In this document: positions 16,949-26,642 of the stretch, in pieces
How positions within the stretch are numbered: the stretch's first letter is position 1
Layout: every line of letters begins with the position of its first letter
From: Microbacterium foliorum
Lineage (GTDB): Bacteria; Actinomycetota; Actinomycetes; Actinomycetales; Microbacteriaceae
Assembly (NCBI RefSeq): GCF_003367705.1
Contig: NZ_CP031425.1
Span: forward strand, 3,100,001-3,164,000
Length of the DNA stretch: 64,000 bases
Direction: 5' to 3'
Made by a program: the position numbers and the translations under genes
The notes under the pieces: model-generated
Seen by the model: the letters and a program-made list of their open reading frames with translations, nothing else
Database searches by the model: none
Told to the model about the DNA's origin: nothing

Positions 16949-17725
16949 TCAGCGGTTCCGGAAGTCCGGTGCACGCTTCTCCCGGAAGGCGGACATGCCC
17001 TCTTTCTGGTCTTCGGTGTCGAACAGCTCGGCGAACGCGCGCTTCTCGTGAGCGAGTCCCTCGGCGAGGGTCGTCTCCATCGCGGCGTCGAGTGCGGCCT
17101 TCGCGGCGAACACCGACGGCAGCGACTTCGCCGCGATCGTCTCGGCGAGCGTCGTGGCCTCCGCCCGCAGATCGGATGCCGGCACGACGCGCGACACGAG
17201 CCCTGAGCGCTCGGCCTCCTCGGCGCCCATGAACCGACCGGACAGCACGAGCTCGGCGGCCTTGTAGTACCCGACCGCGCGGATCAGGCGCTGCGTGCCG
17301 CCCATTCCCGGAATCACTCCGAGGTTGATCTCCGGCTGGCCGAACTTCGCCGTGTCGGCGGCGAGGATGATGTCGCACATCATCGCGAGCTCGCATCCTC
17401 CCCCCAGTGCGAAGCCCGAGACGGCGGCGATCACGGGCGTGCGCACGGCGGCGAAGTCACGCCACACCCCGAAGTGGTCGGTCTCGAGCATTCCGGCGGC
17501 CGACATCCCCTCCATCTCCTTGATGTCGGCACCGGCGGCGAACGCCTTCTCCGATCCGGTGACCACGATCGCCCCGACGCCGTCGTCGAGGTCGAAGGCG
17601 ACGGCCGCGGCCGTGACCTCCTCGGCGAGCCGGCTGTTCAGGGCGTTCAGAGCCTCGGGTCGGTTGAGGGTGATCCACCCGACGCGTCCGCGCTGCTCGA
17701 CCAGGATCGTCTCGTACTCGGTCAT
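16949..17725 (-). CDS. Enoyl-CoA hydratase (crotonase)
   Basis: A 258-residue crotonase. The oxyanion-hole strand AGADIKEM and the two catalytic glutamates in [11 protein letters not shown] (Glu112) and [18 protein letters not shown] (Glu132) identify a true hydratase. In this operon-like row with mmsA, acyl-CoA dehydrogenase and mmsB it likely hydrates methacrylyl-CoA in valine breakdown, although a general fatty-acid role is possible. It lies 167 bases after mmsB. Confidence 0.92.
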   Translation of the reverse strand: MTEYETILVEQRGRVGWITLNRPEALNALNSRLAEEVTAAAVAFDLDDGVGAIVVTGSEKAFAAGADIKEMEGMSAAGMLETDHFGVWRDFAAVRTPVIAAVSGFALGGGCELAMMCDIILAADTAKFGQPEINLGVIPGMGGTQRLIRAVGYYKAAELVLSGRFMGAEEAERSGLVSRVVPASDLRAEATTLAETIAAKSLPSVFAAKAALDAAMETTLAEGLAHEKRAFAELFDTEDQKEGMSAFREKRAPDFRNR

Positions 17726-17892
17726 CGTGAAGCCCTCTCCGTCGTGGTCATCTCAGTATGTCGCGGCAGTGTCCGGCATCCGCCCGCGCCCGTTCTGCGG
17801 ACGTCGTCACATTCTGCGGATGTACTCAGGCGGGCCGCCCGCAGATCGGGGCGGCGTCCGCAGATCGGGACCGGGTGCGGGGCGATTCCCCC

Positions 17893-18792
17893 TCATACGC
17901 GATCGTCGCGGATGTCGGTGATGATGCCCGAGAAATCACGCGTCGCCCCCTCCCCCGCGGCGAAGGCCGCGTAGAGCTGCTGCGCCAGTCGCCCCATGCG
18001 GGCATCGGTCCCGGTCTGCTCGATCGCCTGCAGAGCGAGACCGAGGTCCTTCGCCATCAGTGCCCCGGCGAACCCGGGCTGGTAGTCGCGGTTCGCGGGG
18101 CTCGTCGGCACCGGGCCGGGCACCGGGCAGTTCGTCGTGATCGACCAGCATTGACCGGACGCCTGCGAGACGACGTCGAACAGCGCCTGATGCTCGAGGC
18201 CGAGTCGCTCTCCGAGCACGAACGCCTCGGCCACGGCGATCTGCGACACCGCGAGCACCATGTTGTTGCAGACTTTCGCGGCCTGACCGAGCCCGGGTCC
18301 ACCGCAGTGCACGATGCGCTTTCCCATGACCTCGAGCAGCGGCATCGCAGCGGCGACGTCCTCGTCGGAGCCGCCGACCATGAACGCGAGCGTCCCGTTC
18401 TCCGCCCCGACGACGCCGCCCGAGACCGGAGCATCGATGTTGCGGTGCCCGGCGGCGAGCGCGAGGGCGTGCGCGGCACGGGCCTCGTCGACCGCGATCG
18501 TCGACGACTCGATGAACAGCGTGTCGGGCCGCGCGGCGGCCAGCAGCTCGGTGCGATACGCGTCGATCACGTGGCACCCGGCGGGGAACATCGTGATGAC
18601 GACATCGGCGTCGGCGACGGCATCCGCTCCGCTCGCCGCGATCGGGATGCCGGCGGCCTCGGCCGCCTCGATCGCCGCCGGCACGAGATCGAAGCCGTGC
18701 ACCTCATGGCCTGCCGCGACCAGGTTCTTGGCCATCGGCAGACCCATGTGGCCGAGGCCGAGGAACGCGACCCGGCTCGGCACCCCGATCAT
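17893..18792 (-). CDS. mmsB: 3-hydroxyisobutyrate dehydrogenase
   Basis: A 299-residue beta-hydroxyacid dehydrogenase. FLGLGHMGLPMAKNLVAAGH binds NAD, DAPVSGGVVGAENGTL is the substrate loop, and GPGLGQAAKVCNNM holds the catalytic lysine. It oxidises 3-hydroxyisobutyrate to methylmalonate semialdehyde, the substrate of MmsA. The ATG at 18792 overlaps the acyl-CoA dehydrogenase stop by ATGA, confirming the start and co-translation. Confidence 0.94.
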   Translation of the reverse strand: MIGVPSRVAFLGLGHMGLPMAKNLVAAGHEVHGFDLVPAAIEAAEAAGIPIAASGADAVADADVVITMFPAGCHVIDAYRTELLAAARPDTLFIESSTIAVDEARAAHALALAAGHRNIDAPVSGGVVGAENGTLAFMVGGSDEDVAAAMPLLEVMGKRIVHCGGPGLGQAAKVCNNMVLAVSQIAVAEAFVLGERLGLEHQALFDVVSQASGQCWSITTNCPVPGPVPTSPANRDYQPGFAGALMAKDLGLALQAIEQTGTDARMGRLAQQLYAAFAAGEGATRDFSGIITDIRDDRV

Positions 18793-19970
18793 GAGTCGCT
18801 CCGCATCGACGCGGAGCCGGCGGGCCTCAGCATCTCGCGTCCGACGATCAGGCGCATGATCTCGTTGGTGCCCTCGAGGATCTGATGCACCCGCAGGTCT
18901 CGCACCACCCTCTCGATGCCGTAGTCCTGCAGATAGCCGTAGCCGCCGTGCAGTTGCAGCGCGCGGTTGGCGACATCGAAGCCGGCGTCCGTCGCGAACC
19001 GCTTGGCCATGGCGCATCGCATCGTGGCGTCGGGTGCCTGCTCGTCGACCGCCCGCGCACCGTCGCTGACCATGAGGCGCGCGGCCTGAAGGTCGGTGCG
19101 CATGTCGGCGATCGCGAACAGGATCGACTGCTTCTCGGCCAGGGGCTCCCCGAACGCCATGCGCTCGTGCACGTACTGCACGGCCCGGTCGAGCGCCCAC
19201 TGGGCTCCGCCGAGCGAGCAGGCGGCGATGTTCAGACGCCCGCCGTTGAGCGCCGACATCGCGATCGCGAAGCCGCGACCCTCGTCGCCCAGCACCGCGG
19301 ATGCGGGGATGCGGACACCGTCGAGGATGACCTGGCGGGTGGGCTGCGCGTGCCAGCCCATCTTCTTCTCGGGGGCGCCGAAGCTCAGTCCCTCGGCGTC
19401 GCCCGGCACGAGGAAGGCGCTGATGCCGCGGGCTCCCGGCTCGCCGGTGCGGGCCATCACCACGTAGACGGCGGCTTCGCCGGCTCCCGAGATGAACTGC
19501 TTGACGCCGGTGAGCACGAAGTCGTCGCCGTCGCGGACCGCGCTCGTGGCGATGTTCGCGGCATCCGACCCCGCGCCCGGCTCGGTGAGGCAGTAGCCGC
19601 CGAACTCCTGCATCGCGGTGAGTTCGGGCAGCCACCGTCCGCGCTGCACGTCATCGCCGTAGGTGTCGATCATCCAGACCACCATGTTGTGGATCGAGAT
19701 GTAGGCGGCGACCGCAGGGTCGCCCTTCGCCAGCTCTTCGAAGATGGCGACGGTGTCGGAGCGGCTGAGCCCCGTTCCTCCGAACTCCTCGCGCACGTAG
19801 ATGCCGCCGAGCCCGAGCTCCCCCGCCCGCCCCAGGGATTCGCGGGGGAAGAGGTGCTTCTCGTCGCGTTCGGCCGCGAAGGGGGCGAGCTCGGCATCGG
19901 CGAACTCGCGGACGGCGTCGAGGATGGCCTCGCGTTCTTCGGCGGTGGTGGTGACGGTGGTCATGGTCAT
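18789..19970 (-). CDS. Acyl-CoA dehydrogenase, probably isobutyryl-CoA
   Basis: A 393-residue FAD enzyme. CLTEPGAGSDAANI and FISGAGEA are the family signatures, and Glu366 in HQILEGTNEIMR is the catalytic base in the MCAD-like position. It removes two hydrogens from a short branched acyl-CoA and hands electrons to ETF (etfBA nearby). AAGGA lies before the ATG at 19970; a second ATG at 19964 is possible. The mmsA/mmsB neighbours support a valine-pathway substrate. Confidence 0.93.
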   Translation of the reverse strand: MTMTTVTTTAEEREAILDAVREFADAELAPFAAERDEKHLFPRESLGRAGELGLGGIYVREEFGGTGLSRSDTVAIFEELAKGDPAVAAYISIHNMVVWMIDTYGDDVQRGRWLPELTAMQEFGGYCLTEPGAGSDAANIATSAVRDGDDFVLTGVKQFISGAGEAAVYVVMARTGEPGARGISAFLVPGDAEGLSFGAPEKKMGWHAQPTRQVILDGVRIPASAVLGDEGRGFAIAMSALNGGRLNIAACSLGGAQWALDRAVQYVHERMAFGEPLAEKQSILFAIADMRTDLQAARLMVSDGARAVDEQAPDATMRCAMAKRFATDAGFDVANRALQLHGGYGYLQDYGIERVVRDLRVHQILEGTNEIMRLIVGREMLRPAGSASMRSDS

Positions 19971-19999
19971 CGTGGTTCCTTGCGGGAGGTGTCGCGGGA

Positions 20000-21502
20000 T
20001 CAGTGCATGGTGGGGATCACGAAGCTGGCGCCGTCGCGGATGCCCGCGGAGGGCCAGCGGCTCGTGACCGTCTTGGTCTTCGTGTAGAACCGGAAGGCGT
20101 CGGCACCGTGCTGGTTGAGGTCGCCGAATCCGCTGCGCTTCCAGCCGCCGAACGTGTAGTACGCGATCGGCACGGGGATCGGCACGTTGACGCCGACCAT
20201 GCCGACCTCGACACGGGCGGCGAAGTCGCGTGCGGCGTCGCCGTCGCGGGTGAAGATCGCGACGCCGTTTCCGTATTCGTGCTCCGAGGCCATGCGCAGC
20301 GCCTCCTCGTAGTCGGCGGCGCGGGCGATCACGAGCACGGGGCCGAAGATCTCCTCGCGGTAGATCGCCATGTCGGTCGTGACGTGATCGAAGAGGGTCG
20401 GTCCGAGGTAGAAGCCCTCCTCGTGCCCGTCGACCGTGAAGCCGCGCCCGTCGGCGAGCAGCGTGGCCCCCTCGTCGACACCCTGCTGGATGTACCCGAC
20501 GACCCGCTCGACCGCGGCCCTCGTGACGAGGGGTCCATAATCGACGTCGGCCGCCAGCGATGGGCCGATCCGCAGCTGCGCCACCCGCTCGGTGAGTCTG
20601 GCGGCGAGAGCATCCGCCGTCTCCTTCCCCACCGGGACCGCGACCGAGATCGCCATGCAGCGCTCGCCGGCCGACCCGTACCCCGAGCCGATCAGCGCGT
20701 CGACCGCCTGGTCGAGGTCGGCATCGGGCATCACGATCATGTGGTTCTTCGCGCCGCCGAAGCACTGCGCGCGCTTGCCGTGGGCGGCCGCCGTCGAGTA
20801 GATGTACTCGGCGATCGGCGTCGAGCCGACGAACCCGACGGCACGGATGCGGTCGTCTGTCAGCAGCGCGTCGACGGCCTCCTTGTCGCCGTGCACGACG
20901 TTGAGGACGCCCGCGGGCAGGCCTGCTTCGAGGAACAGCTCGGCGAGGCGCACCGGCACCGAGGGGTCGCGCTCGCTGGGCTTGAGCACGACGGCGTTGC
21001 CGGCGGCGAGAGCAGGGCCCGCCTTCCACAGCGGGATCATCGCGGGGAAGTTGAACGGGGTGATCGCCGCGACGACACCCAGCGGCTGGCGCATGGAGTA
21101 GACGTCGATGCCGGCACCGGCACCCGTGGAGTACTCGCCCTTGAGCAGGTGCGGGGCACCGGCGGAGAACTCGATGACCTCGAGCCCGCGCTGGATGTCA
21201 CCCTTCGCGTCGTCGACCGTCTTGCCGTGCTCGCTCGCGAGCAGTTCGGCCAGCGACTGCATCTCGCGCTGCGCCAGGTCGAGGAACCGCAGCAGCACTC
21301 TCGCGCGCTTCTGCGGGTTGGTCGCCGCCCACGCGACCTGGGCCGCCTCGGCATCGGCGATCACGTCGCGGACCTCGTCGGCGGACGCGAGCGGAACGCG
21401 CGCCTGCACGGCTCCGGTACTCGGATCGAACACATCGGCGAAGCGGCCGCTCTCGGGGGTGAGATGCGATCCGCCTACGAAATGGGGAATGGTGCGAGTC
21501 AT
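20000..21502 (-). CDS. mmsA: Methylmalonate-semialdehyde dehydrogenase (CoA-acylating)
   Basis: A 500-residue aldehyde dehydrogenase of the MMSDH type. Catalytic Cys282 is in GSAGERCMAISV, and the FGGAKNHM stretch replaces the general-base glutamate of ordinary ALDHs, a hallmark of CoA-acylating MmsA. Product is propionyl-CoA. The start at 21502 (MTRTIPHFVGG) has AAGGGA upstream; an in-frame extension upstream lacks support. First gene of the valine operon. Confidence 0.95.
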   Translation of the reverse strand: MTRTIPHFVGGSHLTPESGRFADVFDPSTGAVQARVPLASADEVRDVIADAEAAQVAWAATNPQKRARVLLRFLDLAQREMQSLAELLASEHGKTVDDAKGDIQRGLEVIEFSAGAPHLLKGEYSTGAGAGIDVYSMRQPLGVVAAITPFNFPAMIPLWKAGPALAAGNAVVLKPSERDPSVPVRLAELFLEAGLPAGVLNVVHGDKEAVDALLTDDRIRAVGFVGSTPIAEYIYSTAAAHGKRAQCFGGAKNHMIVMPDADLDQAVDALIGSGYGSAGERCMAISVAVPVGKETADALAARLTERVAQLRIGPSLAADVDYGPLVTRAAVERVVGYIQQGVDEGATLLADGRGFTVDGHEEGFYLGPTLFDHVTTDMAIYREEIFGPVLVIARAADYEEALRMASEHEYGNGVAIFTRDGDAARDFAARVEVGMVGVNVPIPVPIAYYTFGGWKRSGFGDLNQHGADAFRFYTKTKTVTSRWPSAGIRDGASFVIPTMH

Positions 21503-21622
21503 TGTGCGATATCCCTTCGCGCCGTCGTTGGCACTATGACGATGATAGTTCGACCTCCGGATATTTACTAGGGCGTCCATGTACATTTCGACTGCGGCGC
21601 CGCTCCCTTCCGGGCTGCGCTT

Positions 21623-21636
21623 GGAAAGCGCTTGCC
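21623..21636. promoter_or_regulatory. LacI-type operator before the beta-galactosidase gene
   Basis: GGAAAGCGCTTGCC is a near-perfect palindrome centred on AGCGCT, in the style of LacI/CcpA sites. It lies 46 bases before the GH42 start, in the 179-bp gap divergent from mmsA. Which of the local LacI proteins binds it is unknown. Confidence 0.6.
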
Positions 21637-21681
21637 GATAGGCTGGTCGCGCAGATCAACGACGACCTACCCGGGAGATCC

Positions 21682-23730
21682 ATGCATTACGGCGCCGACT
21701 ACAACCCCGAGCAGTGGCCACGAGAGGTGTGGCCCGAAGACGTGCGGCTCATGCGCGAAGCGGGCGTGACACTCGTGAGTCTCGGGATCTTCGCCTGGTC
21801 GCGCATCCAGCCGGCCGAGGGAGAATTCGACTGGGACTGGCTCGACGAGATCATCGGGCTGCTGCACGAGGGCGGCATCGAGGTCGATCTCGCCACCGCC
21901 ACCGCATCGCCTCCCCCCTGGGCCTCGGCCGCGTACCCCGAGATGCTGCCGCAGGATGCCGACGGCTCCACCTTCTGGCCGGGCAGCCGGCAGGCCTTCG
22001 CCCCGTCGTCGCCGATCTACCGCCGCCTCGCCGCCGAGCTCGTCACTGCCCTCGCGGAGCGCTACGCGCAGCATCCGGGCGTCACGCTCTGGCATGTCAA
22101 CAACGAGTACGGATGCCACCTGCACTACGACTACTCCGACGCGGCACGAGACCACTTCCGCACCTGGCTGCGCCGCAAGTACGAGACCGTCGACGCGCTG
22201 AACCACGCCTGGGGAACCGACTTCTGGTCGCAGCGCTACACGGCGTTCGACGAGATCGTGCCGCCACGCAAAGCGCCGTACAGCATCAACCCGACCAGCG
22301 TGCTCGACTTCAAGCGCTTCACCTCCGACACCCTTCTCGAGCTGTACGTGATGGAGCGCGACATCATCCGCGCAGCCGGCGCCACCCAGCCGATCACCAC
22401 CAACTTCATGGGTGCGTTCCCCCCGGCCGACTACTGGAAGTGGGCGGCGGAGGTCGACGTGATCTGCGACGACAACTACCCCGACCCCAACGACCCCGAA
22501 TCGTTCCGCGGCGCGGCGTTCGCCCGTGAGCTCATGCGCGGACTGAAGCCCGGGGTGCCATGGCTGCTCACCGAGCAGTCCACCAACGCCCTGAACTGGC
22601 GTCCGACGAACGCGCCGAAGGCGCCGGGGCAGATGGCCGCGATCAGCGCCCAGGCCGTGGGCCGCGGTGCCGATGCCATCATGTTCTTCCAGTGGCGACA
22701 GTCCCGCCGCGGCAGCGAGAAGTTCCACTCCGCGATGCTGCCCCAGGCGGGTCTCGAGACCCGCACCTGGCGCGAGGTCACGGCTCTCGGCGCCCAGCTC
22801 GCGCAACTCCCCGATCTGCCCGATGTGACCTCGGGAGCGAAGATCGCCCTCGTCTTCGACTGGGAGAACTGGTGGGCGATCGACGGGCGGGACCACCCGA
22901 TCGTGCTCGACTACCTCACCCTCTCCCACCGGTGGCACGCGGCGCTGCACCGCCAGAACCTCTCGGTCGACATCGTGAACACGACATCCGACCTGAGCGC
23001 CTACTCGCTCGTCGTCGCCCCGCAGCAGTACCTGCTCGGCGATGAGGGTGCGGCGAACCTGTCACGCTACGTGGAACAGGGCGGCCACCTGTTCGTCTCG
23101 GCGTTCAGCGACGTCGTCGACCAGGACGACGCGTTCCGCGACGGCGGGTTCCTCGTCAGCCTGCGCGCTGTGCTCGGCGTCGCCCTCGAGGACTTCGGGG
23201 CGCTCGTACCGCCCGCGTCGGTGCGCGGCGCGGACTCGGCAGGAGAGGTCGCCAGCCACGCATCCGTCGGCGGCCCCGGACAGTCCGAGGCGCCGCTCGA
23301 GAGTCCCGCCGGACGCATCGTCGGGCAGTACTTCGCCGAGGAGCTGCTGGTACAGGATGCCGAGGTGCTCGGCCGCTTCACCGAGGGCCGCACGGCCGGA
23401 CGCGCCGCGCTCACGCGCCACACGTTCGGAGCGGGCCTCGGGTACTACCTCGCGACCATCCCCGACGACGACGGCATGGCCGCCGTCCTCGGCTGGCTCG
23501 CCGCAGAGGCCGGGGTCTCCCCTGAGATCGAGGGGCTGCCGGAGCATGTGGAGGTCGCCCGCCGCGGCAGCATCCTCACCGTCATCAACCACAGCGCCCA
23601 GCCGTACGCCGTGGACATCGAGGGGGTCGACCTGCTCGACGGATCGACCGAACCGCGCCGTGAGCTCGACGCCTTCGGGTGGGCGTTCATCGACACGGGC
23701 GCCGGCAGCAGCGCCCGGGGAGGCCGCTGA
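21682..23730 (+). CDS. GH42 beta-galactosidase
   Basis: A 682-residue GH42 enzyme without signal peptide, hence cytosolic. The acid/base Glu142 is in HVNNEYGCH and the nucleophile Glu298 in WLLTEQSTNALNW; the trimerisation and beta-sandwich domains follow (KIALVFDWENWWAI, then a short C-terminal domain). It cleaves terminal beta-galactose, probably from imported galacto-oligosaccharides. GGGAG lies before the ATG at 21682; a long upstream in-frame extension is not believable. A LacI-type palindrome lies in the promoter. Confidence 0.94.
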   Translation: MHYGADYNPEQWPREVWPEDVRLMREAGVTLVSLGIFAWSRIQPAEGEFDWDWLDEIIGLLHEGGIEVDLATATASPPPWASAAYPEMLPQDADGSTFWPGSRQAFAPSSPIYRRLAAELVTALAERYAQHPGVTLWHVNNEYGCHLHYDYSDAARDHFRTWLRRKYETVDALNHAWGTDFWSQRYTAFDEIVPPRKAPYSINPTSVLDFKRFTSDTLLELYVMERDIIRAAGATQPITTNFMGAFPPADYWKWAAEVDVICDDNYPDPNDPESFRGAAFARELMRGLKPGVPWLLTEQSTNALNWRPTNAPKAPGQMAAISAQAVGRGADAIMFFQWRQSRRGSEKFHSAMLPQAGLETRTWREVTALGAQLAQLPDLPDVTSGAKIALVFDWENWWAIDGRDHPIVLDYLTLSHRWHAALHRQNLSVDIVNTTSDLSAYSLVVAPQQYLLGDEGAANLSRYVEQGGHLFVSAFSDVVDQDDAFRDGGFLVSLRAVLGVALEDFGALVPPASVRGADSAGEVASHASVGGPGQSEAPLESPAGRIVGQYFAEELLVQDAEVLGRFTEGRTAGRAALTRHTFGAGLGYYLATIPDDDGMAAVLGWLAAEAGVSPEIEGLPEHVEVARRGSILTVINHSAQPYAVDIEGVDLLDGSTEPRRELDAFGWAFIDTGAGSSARGGR

Positions 23731-23879
23731 CGCCTCGCGTTCGCCGGCCGTTCACCCGCCGGACACGTCGCCCGACTACAACTGCACATGCGCGGACACA
23801 GACTCAGACCGGATCGGGTAGTCACGTCATCCGCGCGACACGGTGAGCCTCTGCTCCCGTCGCGGTGATCGCACCGCGA

Positions 23880-23913
23880 AAGACCCCCGCCGAATCGGGT
23901 CGGCGGGGGTCTT
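23880..23913. terminator. Bidirectional hairpin terminator
   Basis: AAGACCCCCGCCGA and its exact reverse complement form a 14-bp stem with a 6-base loop between the convergent GH42 and thiolase genes. Confidence 0.8.
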
Positions 23914-23935
23914 CTCCGCTCTGGGACGCCGCGGG

Positions 23936-25129
23936 CTACAGGCGTTCGATGATCGTGGCGTTCGCCATGCCGCCGCCCTCGCACATGGTCTGCAGACCGA
24001 ACCGGCCGCCCACCGCGTCGAGCTGATCGATGAGCGTGCCCAGCAGACGGGTGCCGGACGATCCGAGCGCGTGCCCGAGCGCGATCGCGCCCCCGCGCGG
24101 GTTGAGCTTCGCGGCATCCGCCCCCACCTCGGCCGCCCACGCGAGGGGCACCGACGCGAACGCCTCATTGACCTCGTACGCGTCGAGGTCGTCGATCGAG
24201 AGACCGGTGCGCTCCAGGATGCGCCGCGTCGCGGGAATCGGCCCGGTGAGCATCATCAGCGGGTCGTCACCGACCACCGTGAAGGCGTGGAACCGTGCCC
24301 GAGGCGTGAGCCCTAGGGCGTCGGCGCGCTCGGCGCTCATCAGCAGTGCGGCAGACGCCCCGTCGGTGAGCGGCGAGGAGTTGCCGGGGGTGATCCGCCA
24401 GTCCAGCTCCGGGAAGCGGGCCGCGAGCGCGTCCGTGCGGAATGCCGCCGGGAGCCCGGCGAGCCCCGCGGCCGTCGTGCCCGCACGGACGGTCTCGTCG
24501 GCCACGGCATCCGCTGCCTCCGCGACCGGGATGACCGTGCGGTCGAAGAATCCGTCGGCCCATGCGGCGGCGGCGCGGCGGTGCGACTCCGCCGCGTACT
24601 CGTCGAGGGTCGCTCGATCGAGCCCCCAACGGGCGGCGATCAGCTCGGCCGAGACGCCCTGGTTCACGAGCCCCTCGGGGTAGCGCGCGCGCAGACGAGG
24701 CGACATCGGGGAGCCGCCCGCGGCGGACGACCCCAGCGGCACCCTGCTCATCGACTCGACGCCCCCGACGATCACCGCATCGTAGGCGCCGGCGACGATC
24801 CCCTGTGCGGCGAAGTGCACCGCCTGCTGGCTCGACCCGCACTGCCGGTCGATCGTCGCCGCAGGGATCCCCTCGTCGAAGCCCGCGGCGAGCACCGCCT
24901 GCCTGGCGATGTTCGACGACTGGTCGCCGACCTGGCTCACGCAGCCCAGCAGCACGTCGTCGATCTGCCGCGAGTCGAGACCGCTGCGCTCGAGGATCGC
25001 GGCGAGCGCCCCGGCCACGAGATCGACCGGATGCACACCCGACAGGGCGCCGCCCGGCTTGCCCCGCCCGACGGGGGTGCGGACGACATCGATCAGAACG
25101 GCTTCGCTGCGCGTGCTCATGAGACCCAT
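23936..25129 (-). CDS. Thiolase (acetyl-CoA acyltransferase)
   Basis: A 397-residue thiolase. The nucleophilic Cys97 is in DRQCGSSQQAVH, His353 in GGAIALGHALGSSG and Cys383 in MCEGGGMA, so the active site is complete. It could act in beta-oxidation or in acetoacetyl-CoA chemistry. GGGGAG lies five bases before the ATG at 25129; a second ATG three codons on is possible. It is a single-gene unit. Confidence 0.93.
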   Translation of the reverse strand: MGLMSTRSEAVLIDVVRTPVGRGKPGGALSGVHPVDLVAGALAAILERSGLDSRQIDDVLLGCVSQVGDQSSNIARQAVLAAGFDEGIPAATIDRQCGSSQQAVHFAAQGIVAGAYDAVIVGGVESMSRVPLGSSAAGGSPMSPRLRARYPEGLVNQGVSAELIAARWGLDRATLDEYAAESHRRAAAAWADGFFDRTVIPVAEAADAVADETVRAGTTAAGLAGLPAAFRTDALAARFPELDWRITPGNSSPLTDGASAALLMSAERADALGLTPRARFHAFTVVGDDPLMMLTGPIPATRRILERTGLSIDDLDAYEVNEAFASVPLAWAAEVGADAAKLNPRGGAIALGHALGSSGTRLLGTLIDQLDAVGGRFGLQTMCEGGGMANATIIERL

Positions 25130-25232
25130 TCTCTCCCCTCATGGGATGCGGGTCGCGGCCGGGCCCGCACCCGATGAGCGGATGCCGTCTTCGCGCGCCG
25201 CGAAAACAGGGCGGCGACACCGGCATCCGAAA

Positions 25233-25238
25233 TACAAT
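25233..25238 (+). promoter_or_regulatory. Probable -10 box of the monooxygenase-like gene
   Basis: TACAAT 85 bases before the ATG at 25323 matches the actinobacterial -10 consensus in an otherwise GC-rich stretch. Confidence 0.4.
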
Positions 25239-25322
25239 CGATTCTGCGCCCGCACCCTGGCGCGACACCCCCACCGTCGAGGCGTCCGTGACCCGGGCGA
25301 CCGCACTCTCCGAGGACCCACC

Positions 25323-25910
25323 ATGTCCAGCGAACCCATCACCGTCTCCATCCGCCGCGAGGTCGACCCCGAGCATGTGGCCGCAGCCACCGCGTGGGTG
25401 CAGACCGGCGTGAACCTCGCGCACCGGTACCCGGGATTCCTCGGCTCCGGCTGGGTGCGCGACGGCGAGGACTCGCACGTCTGGCACATGCTCTACCGCT
25501 TCACCGACGAGAAGTCACTGATCGCATGGGAGCAGTCGGGCGAGCGCGAGTGGTGGAAGTCGACCGGAGACCAGTTCGTGCGCAGCGAGCGCGTGAAGCG
25601 CCGCACCGGCATCGAGGGCTGGTTCGACGAGCCGACCACCGACACGATCACACTGCCCCGTGCAGACGGATCGACCACCACGGTCGCGATGGTGAGCACG
25701 CCTCCGCGGTGGAAGCAGGCCATCTCGATCTGGCTCGGATTCTTCCCCGTCAACCTGGCCTTCACCTACGCGATGAGCCCGGTTCCCGGCTGGAACGAGC
25801 TGCCCATCTGGCTGCGCGTGCTGACCACGACCGTGGTGCTCACGCCGATCATGGCCTACTGGGTGCTGCCCTTCGTCACCCGGTCGCTGCGTCGCTGGCT
25901 CACCCGCTGA
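25323..25910 (+). CDS. ABM-domain protein with C-terminal membrane helices
   Basis: A 195-residue protein. Residues 5-95 form an antibiotic-biosynthesis-monooxygenase-like ferredoxin fold (SIRREVDPEHVAAATAWVQTG, YPGFLGSGWVRDG, WHMLYRFTDEKSL). Two membrane helices follow at about 130-150 and 165-185 (AISIWLGFFPVNLAFTYAM; LRVLTTTVVLTPIMAYWVL). Such membrane-tailed ABM proteins are common in actinobacteria; their substrate is unknown. Confidence 0.82.
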   Translation: MSSEPITVSIRREVDPEHVAAATAWVQTGVNLAHRYPGFLGSGWVRDGEDSHVWHMLYRFTDEKSLIAWEQSGEREWWKSTGDQFVRSERVKRRTGIEGWFDEPTTDTITLPRADGSTTTVAMVSTPPRWKQAISIWLGFFPVNLAFTYAMSPVPGWNELPIWLRVLTTTVVLTPIMAYWVLPFVTRSLRRWLTR

Positions 25911-25990
25911 CGCGAGACCGCCGCGCGGGCGGCGGCCGGTGCCGCCGCATCGTCTGCGTCCGCATCCGCCGCCGTCCGCATCCGTCGCTC

Positions 25991-26600
25991 CCCCAGGCGG
26001 GGCCACTTGCGCACCTCCCCGCCAGGCGGGGCCACTTGCGCACCGGAATCGGACGATTCGGATGCACAACTGACCCCGCAGAACGTGCGGATGCAGAACT
26101 GACCCCGCGTACGCATCTGCACAGCGCAACTGCGCTCGGAACGCACCGCAGTCACACCCCGCCGCATCCGCCGCCGCATCCACCCCCCGCCGCATCCCCG
26201 CCGCATCCGCCGCCTTGCCCTGCCCGCTCCCCGGCGGGGCCACTTGCGCACCTCCCCCGCCAGGCGGGGCCACTTGCGCAGCGGAATCGGACGATTCGGA
26301 TGCAGAACTGACCCCGCACAGCCGCCGGATGCAGAACTGACCCCGCAGAACGTGCGGATGCAGAACTGACCCCGCGCACGCATCTGCACAGCGCAACTGC
26401 GCTCGGAACGCACCGCGGCCATCCCACGCCACATCCGCCGCCGCATCCGCCGCCTTGCCCTGCCCCCTCCCAGGCGGGGTCATTTGCGCACCTCCCCGTC
26501 AGGCAGGGCCACTTGCGCACCGGAATCGGACGATTCGGATGCGGAACTGGCCCCGCACAATGTGCAGATGCAGAACTGACCCCGCACAACCGCCGGATGC
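25991..26600. repeat. Inverted 29-bp repeat array, locus 2 (three tandem modules)
   Basis: The 732-bp gap between convergent genes holds three copies of a unit of about 238 bp. Each has two forward cores (GGGGCCA or variant at 25999/26028, 26236/26266, 26476/26505), a GAATCGGACGATTC centre, and two or three inverted TGACCCC cores (ending 26077, 26106; 26315, 26344, 26373; 26554, 26583). Steps are 29 bases (one is 30). The innermost pair spans exactly 50 bases in all three. A CATCTGCACAGCGCAACTGCG-like spacer and GCATCCGCCGC runs join the modules. Confidence 0.9.
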
Positions 26601-26642
26601 GCACCCGTCCCGCCCCGCCCCGGATCGGCGCGGGACCGCGCC

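Noticed and set aside
25991-26600. CRISPR array, because of the 29-bp period
   Set aside because: Units are contiguous with no unique spacers, occur in both orientations around a centre, and no cas genes are present.
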